Source: JBHYGK01 sp051859045 (GTDB lineage Bacteria; Pseudomonadota; Gammaproteobacteria; Xanthomonadales; Xanthomonadaceae). Taken from it: a stretch of DNA of 64,000 nt. The stretch is taken from contig JBHYGK010000005.1 in the NCBI GenBank assembly GCA_051859045.1, forward strand, positions 14,673-78,672. The letters are read 5' to 3'. Both the position numbers and the translations under genes were made by a program. A model generated the notes under the pieces. That model searched no databases and was not told where the DNA came from. It was given only the letters and a program-made list of their open reading frames with translations. This document shows positions 7,367 through 15,000 of the stretch, piece after piece; position 1 is the stretch's first letter, and every line of letters starts with the position of its first letter.

Positions 7367-8776
7367 ATGACCTCGACCTCGCCCGCCCGCCGCCGCTTCC
7401 TGCGCCACGCCTCGATGCTCGCCGCCGCCGGCTTCGGCCTCTCGCCGGTGGGCCGCCTGCTGGCCCAGGCCGGCATCGCGGGCCGCCGCGCCACGCATCC
7501 CGGCTTCGGCCCGCTGCGCCCGGTGCGCGACCTCACCACGGGCCTGCCGCTGCTCAAGCTGCCCGAGGGCTTCACCTACCTCACCTTCGGCTGGGCCGGC
7601 GCCCCGATGGCCGACGGCCGGCCCACGCCCGCCGCGCACGACGGCATGGGCCTCGTGCGCGCCGACGGCGACGTGCTCACGCTGGTGCGCAACCACGAGC
7701 AGGTCACCGGCGCCGGCAGCTTCTGCGACGCGCCCGGCACCTACGACGCGGCCTGCTCCGGCGGCACCACCACGCTGCGCTTCGACGCGCGCGCCGGCCG
7801 CCTGCTCGAGGCCCGCGCCTCGCTGGGCGGCACGCTGCAGAACTGCTCCGGCGGCGTCACGCCCTGGGGCAGCTGGCTGAGCGGCGAGGAGTTCGCCTCC
7901 GACGCCGGCGTCGTGCGCCTGAAGGACGACTTCAGCTACGCGCTGCGCCAGCCGCACGGCTTCGTGTTCGAGGTGCCGGCCACGGGCCTCGCGCGGCCCG
8001 AGCCACTGCTGTCGCTGGGCCAGTTCAAGCACGAGGCCGCGGTGGTCGATCCGGCCAGCGGCATCGTCTACCTCACCGAGGACCGCGATCCCACAGCCGG
8101 CTTCTACCGCTGCCTGCCGACCGTCCCCGGCGAGCTCGTCCGCGGCGGCCGCCTGCAGATGCTCTCGGTGCCCGGCCACGACGACCTGCGCACGGGCCTG
8201 CGCCCCGGCGAGCGCCTGCGCGTTCGCTGGGTCGAGGTGGAGCAACCCGAGCGCGGCATGCATGACGGCGAGCCCACCGGCGTGCAGCGCCAGGGCCGGG
8301 CCAACGGCGGCAGCTGGTTCACCCGGCTCGAGGGCTGCATCGTCGGCGACGACATCGTCTACTTCACCGCCACCAACGGCGGCGAGGCGGGCTGCGGCCA
8401 GGTGTTCGCCTACCTGCCCTCGCGCGAGGAGCTGGTGCTGGTGTACGAGTCGCCGGATCCCGGCGTGCTCGACTACCCCGACAACGTGGTGCTGAGCCCG
8501 CGCGGCGGCCTGCTGGTGTGCGAGGACTCCGACCAGCCCGTGCAGCGCCTGTACGGCCTGGCCGGCGCGGGCCTGGCCGAGGGCGCGGGCGAGCTGTTCA
8601 CCTTCGCCGAGCAGGACGTGCGCCTGGCCGGCGAGATGGGCTTCCGCGGCGACTTCCGCTCCGCCGAGTGGGCGGGCGCGTGCTTCTCGCCGGACGGCCG
8701 CTGGCTGTTCGCCAACGTCTACACCCCGGGCTTCAGCGTGGCCATCACCGGGCCCTGGCGCGAAGGGCTGCTGTAG
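7367..8776 (+). CDS. Tat-exported PhoX-like (DUF839) protein
   Basis: A 469-aa protein with a twin-arginine signal (ARRRFLRHASMLAAAGFGL) and a beta-propeller-like body. The blocks DGMGLV, LVRNHE, GGTTTLRFD, NCSGGVTPWGSWLSGEE, QFKHEAAVVDP, YLTEDRD and FSPDGRWLFANVYTPG are those of the PhoX/DUF839 family. The founding member is a Ca/Fe-dependent alkaline phosphatase; acidic residues at the expected metal positions (SGEE, HE, EDRD) are retained. Substrate is not proven; phosphate scavenging is an inference. No Pho box was recognised directly upstream. It stands alone between the TMEM43-like gene and a MAPEG gene. Confidence 0.88.
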   Translation: MTSTSPARRRFLRHASMLAAAGFGLSPVGRLLAQAGIAGRRATHPGFGPLRPVRDLTTGLPLLKLPEGFTYLTFGWAGAPMADGRPTPAAHDGMGLVRADGDVLTLVRNHEQVTGAGSFCDAPGTYDAACSGGTTTLRFDARAGRLLEARASLGGTLQNCSGGVTPWGSWLSGEEFASDAGVVRLKDDFSYALRQPHGFVFEVPATGLARPEPLLSLGQFKHEAAVVDPASGIVYLTEDRDPTAGFYRCLPTVPGELVRGGRLQMLSVPGHDDLRTGLRPGERLRVRWVEVEQPERGMHDGEPTGVQRQGRANGGSWFTRLEGCIVGDDIVYFTATNGGEAGCGQVFAYLPSREELVLVYESPDPGVLDYPDNVVLSPRGGLLVCEDSDQPVQRLYGLAGAGLAEGAGELFTFAEQDVRLAGEMGFRGDFRSAEWAGACFSPDGRWLFANVYTPGFSVAITGPWREGLL

Positions 8777-8877
8777 CGCCGGCCGGCCCCGCCGCCGCCG
8801 GGGCTGTCGCCGCCGCGCGGGCCGGGTAGCATCCACGGCTTCCGCCCGCGCCGCCGGGCATCAGCGAGTCCCCGCGC

Positions 8878-9288
8878 ATGGCCATCCCCGTCGTCACCCC
8901 GCTCTACGCCGCCTTCCTCGGCCTGCTGCTGCTCGTGCTGGCCTGGAACGTGGTCAAGCAGCGCCGGATCCACAAGGTGGGCCTCGGCGACGGCGGCATC
9001 CCGGCGCTGGGGCGCGCGATCCGCGTGCAGGCCAATTTCGTCGAGTACGTGCCGCTGACGCTGCTGCTGGTGCTGCTGGTGGAGCTGCAGCTGCAGGGCG
9101 CGCACCTGTGGGTGGCCCACGTGCTGGGCGGCGCGCTGCTGCTGGGCCGCGTGCTGCACGCCATCGGCCTGTCCGGCAGCGCCGGCACCTCGTTCGGCCG
9201 CATGTGGGGCACGCTGCTGACGTGGCTGGCGCTGCTGGCGGCCTCGGCGCTGCTGGTGTGGCGCTGGGTCATGATCACGCTGCTCTGA
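8878..9288 (+). CDS. MAPEG family membrane protein
   Basis: A small integral membrane protein of 136 aa with about four hydrophobic helices. The characteristic MAPEG segment is IRVQANFVEYVPLTLLLV near residue 48, with the conserved Arg-Asn-Glu-Pro positions, and LLGRVLHAIGLSG further on. The family includes microsomal glutathione transferases and eicosanoid-metabolism proteins. In bacteria the reaction is usually unassigned. A TAGCAT sequence about 50 nt upstream could be a -10. Confidence 0.88.
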   Translation: MAIPVVTPLYAAFLGLLLLVLAWNVVKQRRIHKVGLGDGGIPALGRAIRVQANFVEYVPLTLLLVLLVELQLQGAHLWVAHVLGGALLLGRVLHAIGLSGSAGTSFGRMWGTLLTWLALLAASALLVWRWVMITLL

Positions 9289-9335
9289 GCCCCGCCGCGT
9301 TGAGCGGTGCTGCCTCGAGGCGCGGAGGCGTTCGC

Positions 9336-10205
9336 GTGCTTGCGCTGCTGTGGTTCGCGTTCGCGTGCGCCGCCGGCGCCGCCGCGAACCCGCGCGAGGA
9401 CGCGGCGCGCGTGGAGGCCCTGCGCGCCTCGGCCGAGCGCCTCGAGGGCCGGCACGTCGTGATCTGGCTGGCGCCCGGCAGCCTGGCGGCCGATGAGGCC
9501 GCGGCCTTCCTGCGCCGCGCGGACGCCGGCGCGGCGGCGATCCTCGCCCACCTCGGCCCGCACGCCGGCGTCGAGGGCCCCGCGGGCGGCCGGCCCGAGC
9601 TGTTCGTCGAGGTGCAGTCGCCCGGCCCGCGCGTCACCGGGGCGGCGGCGCCGTGGATCTTCCTGCCCGCCGCGCAGGTGCGGCGCGGCGTCTCGCCCTA
9701 CCTGCACGAGCTGGTGCACGTGCTGGCGCCGTGGTCGTGGCGGCGCTCGGAGTGGACGGCGGAGGGCTTCGCCAACCACGTGGCGGCCGCGGTGGTGGAC
9801 GCTCCCGCGCACCGGGCCGCCGGCGGCTACCACCGCAGCCGGATCCTGCCCCGCGGGCTGGCCGACCTGCAGGCGCTGCGCTGCTCGCCCGAGGGCGAGG
9901 CGATGCGCGCGCTGGTGGGCATCGACGGCCGCCGCGGACGCTATGCCCCGGCGAGCGCGGCGCGCTTCGCGCTGACGCTCGAGCAGCGCCTGCGCTATGC
10001 GCCGCCGTTCTATGCCCAGGCCTGGTCGTTCACCGACGAGCTGGTGGCCGCGCACGGGATCGACGGCTTCCGCCGCCTCGCCACCGCCGACGACCAGGAC
10101 GTCGCGGCGCGCGCGCTCACGGGGCAGGGCATGGCCGAGCTGCGCGAGGCCTGGTGGCGGACGCTGGAGGCGGCGGAGCCCTGCGTCGGCGCCCCCGCGG
10201 CCTGA
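9336..10205 (+). CDS. Exported HExxH metallopeptidase-like protein
   Basis: A 289-aa protein with a short N-terminal hydrophobic signal (LALLWFAFACAAGAAA) and a gluzincin-type zinc motif: HELVH at residues about 125-129, followed about 16 residues later by EWTAEGFANHV, which supplies the third ligand Glu. The first half has no recognised family. I chose the GTG at 9336 because GGAGG lies 7 nt before it; a TTG at 9300 is in frame. The C-terminal part (WSFTDELVAAHG, RLATADDQD) resembles the helical tail of M1/M61-like basic peptidases. Substrate unknown. It is convergent with the P-loop gene downstream. Confidence 0.7.
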   Translation: MLALLWFAFACAAGAAANPREDAARVEALRASAERLEGRHVVIWLAPGSLAADEAAAFLRRADAGAAAILAHLGPHAGVEGPAGGRPELFVEVQSPGPRVTGAAAPWIFLPAAQVRRGVSPYLHELVHVLAPWSWRRSEWTAEGFANHVAAAVVDAPAHRAAGGYHRSRILPRGLADLQALRCSPEGEAMRALVGIDGRRGRYAPASAARFALTLEQRLRYAPPFYAQAWSFTDELVAAHGIDGFRRLATADDQDVAARALTGQGMAELREAWWRTLEAAEPCVGAPAA

Positions 10206-10226
10206 TGAGCCGCGCCTGCGCCGCGC

Positions 10227-11105
10227 TCAGCCCTCGGCGCTGAGCTCGATCTGCTCGCCGCCGAGCAGGCGGGTGAGCTCGTCGATGACGCCGCGCAGCG
10301 GGGCCGCGGCCTCGGGGCCCAGCAGGCGGCCGCGGTCGAGCGATTCGATGCGGCCGAACAGCGAGGCGCGCAGCGCCTCCTCGCCGTGCACGCGCGCCAG
10401 CAGGTCGCCCAGCAGCAGGCCGAACTCGCTGGGCGTGGGGCTGGCGTCGATGGCCTGCAGCAGCGCGCCCAGCGCCGCGAACAGCGGCTCGGCCTCGCGG
10501 CCCAGGCCGTGCTCGGCGGGGCGGTAGTCAAGGTAGGCGCGCTGCGCGTCGGTCCACACCCGGAACGCGCACTTGGCCAGCGAGTGGTACAGCGGGCCCT
10601 CGCTGATCACCGCCAGCAGCAGGTGGCCGGGATGCGCCTGCACGGTGCCGGCGGCGCTGCTCCACTCGCGCTCCATCGCGAAGCGGTACAGCCGCACGTG
10701 GTCGGCGAAGGGCTGGGCCTGCAGCTGGTCGAGGATCAGCAGCACGCTGGCGCTCTCGGAATACGCGCAGGCCTCGGTGAGCGCGCGCTCGAACCGCGGC
10801 AGCGGCGGCTCGGCGGGGCCGAGGCTGCCGTCGTCGAGCTCGATGGGCTGCGCGACGGCGGCCGGCTCGGGCTCGGCGCAGTCGTGGTAGAGCACGTGGT
10901 CGAAGCCCAGCGCGCGGCCCAGGGCCTGGGCGAAGGCGGTCTTGCGGCGGCCGGCGGCGCCGTCGACGTGCAGCACGCGCAGCGCGCCGGCGGGCTGCTC
11001 GGCCAGGCAGCGCAGCGCGTGGGTGTAGTCGTCGTTGGACTCGAAGCCCGCCTCGGCCAGGCGCCGGTGCAGCGGGAGGTCGGCGGCGGCGGTGAGCAGG
11101 TGCAT
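10227..11105 (-). CDS. P-loop-like protein of unknown function
   Basis: A cytoplasmic protein of 292 aa. After an N-terminal helical stretch it has LHVDGAAGRRKTAFAQALG (residues about 43-61), a Walker A-like loop in which the usual GxxGxGK(S/T) is changed to GAAGRRKT, and a Walker B-like SASVLLILDQL near residue 120. The arrangement suggests an AAA/kinase-like NTPase. The Arg in place of the third Gly is unusual. The remainder is alpha-helical with Leu-rich repeats of length typical for regulator modules. It lies downstream of upp on the same strand; the pairing is common in xanthomonads, but no role is known to me. Confidence 0.7.
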   Translation of the reverse strand: MHLLTAAADLPLHRRLAEAGFESNDDYTHALRCLAEQPAGALRVLHVDGAAGRRKTAFAQALGRALGFDHVLYHDCAEPEPAAVAQPIELDDGSLGPAEPPLPRFERALTEACAYSESASVLLILDQLQAQPFADHVRLYRFAMEREWSSAAGTVQAHPGHLLLAVISEGPLYHSLAKCAFRVWTDAQRAYLDYRPAEHGLGREAEPLFAALGALLQAIDASPTPSEFGLLLGDLLARVHGEEALRASLFGRIESLDRGRLLGPEAAAPLRGVIDELTRLLGGEQIELSAEG

Positions 11106-11115
11106 GCGGGGGGCC

Positions 11116-11170
11116 TCGGTCGTGGCGGCGTCAGTCGCGGCGGGGTCGGTCGTGCCGGCGTCAGTCGTGG
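11116..11170. repeat. Imperfect 25-bp direct repeat, period 30, between upp and the P-loop gene
   Basis: The unit at 11116-11140 recurs at 11146-11170 with two mismatches in 25 bases. It covers the 55-nt spacer and reaches into the last codons of upp. No regulatory role is evident; slippage is the simple explanation. Confidence 0.7.
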
Positions 11171-11793
11171 CGCGTGCCGAAGATCCGGTCGCCCGCGTCG
11201 CCCAGCCCCGGCACGATGTAGCCGTGCTCGTTGAGGCCGGTATCGATCGCGGCGGTGTAGACCTCGACGTCTGGATGCAGCGACTCCAGGTGCTCGAGGC
11301 CCTCCGGCGCGGCCACCAGGAACAGGCCCTTGATGCGCGTGCAGCCCGCGCGCTTGAGCATGTCGACGGTGGCGGCCAGCGAGCCGCCGGTGGCCAGCAT
11401 GGGGTCGAGGATCAGCGCGATGCGCTCGTCCATCCGGCCCACCAGCTTCTCGAAGTAGGGCACCGGCTGCAGCGTGTCCTCGTCGCGCTGCAGGCCCACC
11501 ACGCTCACCTTGGCGGCCGGGATCAGGTCGAGCACGCCGGGCAGCATGCCCAGGCCCGCGCGCAGGATCGGCACCAGCGTGATCTTGGCGCCCTTGAGCC
11601 GGCGCACCTTCACCGGGCCGGCCCAGCCGTCTTCCACCACCTCCTCGGTCTCGAGGTCGGCGGTGGCCTCGAACGTGAGCAGGCTGGCCAGCTCGCCGGC
11701 CAGCTGCCGGAACTCGCGCGTGCTCAGGCCCTGGTTCCGCAGCAGGCCGATCTTGTGCTGCACCAGCGGGTGGCGGACTTCGACGATTTTCAT
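11161..11793 (-). CDS. upp: Uracil phosphoribosyltransferase
   Basis: Salvages uracil with PRPP to give UMP. The protein is 210 aa, the normal length. It begins MKIVEVRHPLVQHKIGLLR, with the ILRAGLGM loop near residue 77, the PRPP-binding motif LILDPMLATGGSLAA near residue 127, and the C-terminal uracil-binding block IVPGLGDAGDRIFGT. A candidate -10 (CGCTACACT, read on the minus strand) lies 31 nt upstream, giving a leader of about 24 nt. It is divergent from the RHS gene across a 242-nt gap. Confidence 0.97.
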   Translation of the reverse strand: MKIVEVRHPLVQHKIGLLRNQGLSTREFRQLAGELASLLTFEATADLETEEVVEDGWAGPVKVRRLKGAKITLVPILRAGLGMLPGVLDLIPAAKVSVVGLQRDEDTLQPVPYFEKLVGRMDERIALILDPMLATGGSLAATVDMLKRAGCTRIKGLFLVAAPEGLEHLESLHPDVEVYTAAIDTGLNEHGYIVPGLGDAGDRIFGTRHD

Positions 11794-11823
11794 TCGGGCG
11801 TGGCCGGTGTGGGCGATGGCGGG

Positions 11824-11831
11824 AGTGTAGC
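11824..11831 (-). promoter_or_regulatory. Candidate -10 for upp (GCTACACT)
   Basis: Minus-strand GC-TACACT, 31 nt before the upp ATG. It is identical in 8 bases to the element before the 41.9 kb regulator operon and within the one before coaD. The rest of the 11794-12035 gap is otherwise unremarkable, apart from a slightly AT-richer patch (11903-11925) that could hold the RHS promoter. Confidence 0.4.
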
Positions 11832-12035
11832 GAATGGCCGGCAGTCCGGCCCCCGCCGATCACCTCGCCTCGCGGTCCGGTTGAGGCGCAGGCCAGCCGT
11901 GGTGAGGCCTAACGGAAAAGTGCCGGAGAGGGAACGCGCATCGCTCGTGCCGGAGTGAGCTTCCTCGCGCACGCGCAGGCGCTCCAGCATCTGCACACCT
12001 CAAAAGAGCGCCCGGGCATCCCGCCCGTGGCCAGT

Positions 12036-15000
12036 ATGGACACGACCATGACCACACGGACGTCCCTCCGCGCCGCCGCGCCGGTGTTCCTCGCGCTGTG
12101 CGCCGCCATGCACGCGCAGCCGCTGGGCGCGCAGACCGCCGGCGCGCTGTATCCCAGCCAGGAATACGCCGACCACGTCGCCAAGACCGAGGCCATCACC
12201 GCGCACGGCGCGGATGTCTTCGGCGACTCGGTGAACCTGTTCAACGGCACGCTGAGCTTCCGCCAGACCGACCTCTCGGTGCCGGGAAACAACACCCTGC
12301 CCGTCGGCGTGTCGCGCCGCTTTACGGTGTCCAACTCGCTGCTGCCGGTGGAGTGGAGCGAGCGTAACCAGGACATCCACACGCGCTACCAGGGCCTGTT
12401 CGGCGAGTGGGATATCGACCTGCCGTACATCGGCGGCACGTTCCGCACCCAGGACGGCTGGAATGTCTCCACCAGCGCGCCGCTGATGCGCTGCTCGTCG
12501 CCGACCAATGGCGTCGAGGCGTCGCCGAAGTCCTACTACGACACCAATACGGGCGCCGTCTGGATTGCCGGGCAGTTCAGCGAGCGGCCGCGCCTTAATG
12601 CGGGTGGATCGGGGGGGGAGCTGCGCCTGGCGTCCGAGGTGTCAGGCTTCCAGATGCCCGGCAATGTGGCCAACGTCCGGTGGATTGATGCGAGCTCGGG
12701 CTGGCGCTTCGCCTGCACGGCCAGCCTGGCGAGCGGGCAGGGTGGCGATGGCTTCGTCGGCATCGCGCCAGATGGCACGCGCTACCACTTCAACTGGATG
12801 GTCCAGCGCACCCTCGTGGACGTGAAGCGGGATGTCATGACGACTCCGCTGACCCAGGTCACGTTCATGGCCACCTCGCGGGTGAATCGCTCGGAGCTTC
12901 GCCTCTATCCGACCCGCGTCGAGGACCGCTTCGGCAATGCCGTCACCTACACGTGGTCGGGGAGCCGTCTGACCGGCGTGAGCTCCAGCGACGGCCGCAC
13001 GCTGTCGCTGGCCTACAACGCGCAGGGGCGAATCGCGAGCATCACCGGCCACGGCACGACTGTGTCGTATGCCTACAACACGAACGGCAGCTTGACGCGC
13101 GTCACCTATCCAGACGCAAGCACCTGGCAGTTCAACTTCGGTGCGCTCGCCACGCATGAGCGTTATGTCGGCATGCAGCTCGGCGAGACCCATCCCGGGA
13201 ACTACGAGAGTGGTCCCTACGAGTGCTCCTCTGGCCGTCGGATCAATCGTGGTGTCGTCAGCCTCAGCGCGACGAGTCCCTCGGGCGCCTCGGGCATCTT
13301 CGAGGTGGCCAACGAGCGCCTGTATCGCTCTGGCGTGCCGTTCGAGTCCTGCAGCCGCGGCCTGCCGTCGAACTGGATCGATCGGGTCATGGCAGACGGG
13401 CGCAATGGCGCCGTCGACCTCGACTCGCCTTACCTCCAGCCCCACATGTGGACCAGCAAGGAGCCTGTGGTCTCCGAGCTGATGGTGCTGAAGTCCAAGC
13501 GCATCTTCGGGCCGGCGCTGACCGCGGGCGCGTGGACCTACCAGTACACCGACGTGGTGGATTCCGGCGCCGGTACCTTCCAGGCGCGCGGCCATCGCCA
13601 GGTGGTGGTGAACCACCCTGATGGTAGGATGGAGGAGCACATCTTTGGCGCCCACTACCGCGCCGATGAAGCCCAGTTGCTGACCCATCGCATCCTGTCC
13701 TCCACCGGCGACGAACTGCGGCGCATCGACAACGCGTACCTGCAGTTTGGCGAGCTGACGAGCGGTCCCTTCTCTGTCGGCTTCCAGGGCGGGTTCCTGG
13801 AGCCGGGCGAGCTGCCGGCCAAGGCGCGCACGATCCACCAGGACCAGGCCCAGTTCCACTGGGCGGCCACCGACATCGACCTCGAGTTCTTCCAGGTCCG
13901 CCAGGAAACCGAGTCGAGCTCGCTGGGCTACAGCCGCACCGCTCGCACTGAGTTCTTCAACGACACCGCGCGCTGGGTGATCGGCCAGCCGCGCCGCCGC
14001 ATCAACGTCGACACCGGCGTCGTGGAGGGCGAGACCATCTTCGATCCCGCCACGGGCCTGCCGGTGGAGGCCCGCCAGTTCGGGCTCACCGCGCAGACGC
14101 TGTCCTACAACGCCGACGGCACCGTGGCCTGGGTGCGCGACGGCGGCGGCAACCAGACCACGTTCTCCAGCTGGTACCGCGGCATCCCGAGGACCATCCA
14201 GTTCGCCGACGGCGCCAACGTGTCGGCCGTGGTCGACCCGCTGGGCCGGATCACGTCGGTCACCAACGAGCTCGGCTACACCACGCAGTACGGCTACGAC
14301 AGCATGGGCCGCCGCAGCAGCACCACGTTCCCCACGGGTGACGTGCAGTCCTGGTTGCCGGTGAACTCGAGCTTCCAGCGAATTGCCACGGTGGAGTTCG
14401 GCATTCCAGCTGGCCATTGGCGCCAGAGCATCACCCGCGGCGCCTACCGCAAGGACATCTACTTCGACGCCCTGTGGCGCCCGATCCTCGAGCGCGAGCA
14501 GGACACCAGCAACGCCGCCGCCACCACGCGCTTCACCGCGAAGCGGTTTGATCTCGACGGGCGCGAGCTGTTCACCTCGTACCCAGTGGGCTCGGCGAGC
14601 TCGTGGGCGGCGATCACGCTCGGTTCGCGCCAGCAGTTCGATGCCCTCGGCCGCCCGGTGCGCTCCGAGCAGGACAGCGAGCATGGCGTACTGGCCACGA
14701 CCATCGCCTATCTGCCGGGCTTCCTGCGCCAGACCACCAATCCGCGTGGCTTCCAGACCGTGGAGTACTTCTGGGCGCACGGCGAGCCGTCGTATGACAA
14801 CGTCGCCCAGGTCAACGAGCCCGAACAGCGGGCCACGGTGATCGAGCGCGATATCTTCGGTCGCACGGTGCGCATCCAGCGTGGCGACCTCGGCCGGCAC
14901 TGGGTGTATGACGCCCATGGCCGCCTGTGCAAGGCGGTGGAGCCCGAGACCGGCGCCACGTTCTCGGCCTTCGACGCGGCCGGCAACCTGGCCTGGAGCG

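Noticed and set aside
5960..8836. 958-codon minus-strand frame
   Set aside because: It spans three well-identified plus-strand genes and is His/Arg/Gln/Gly low-complexity, the usual shadow composition.
11794..12035. Possible small RNA or riboswitch in the upp-RHS gap
   Set aside because: No stable conserved-looking hairpin or known motif was recognised; only promoter-like patches.
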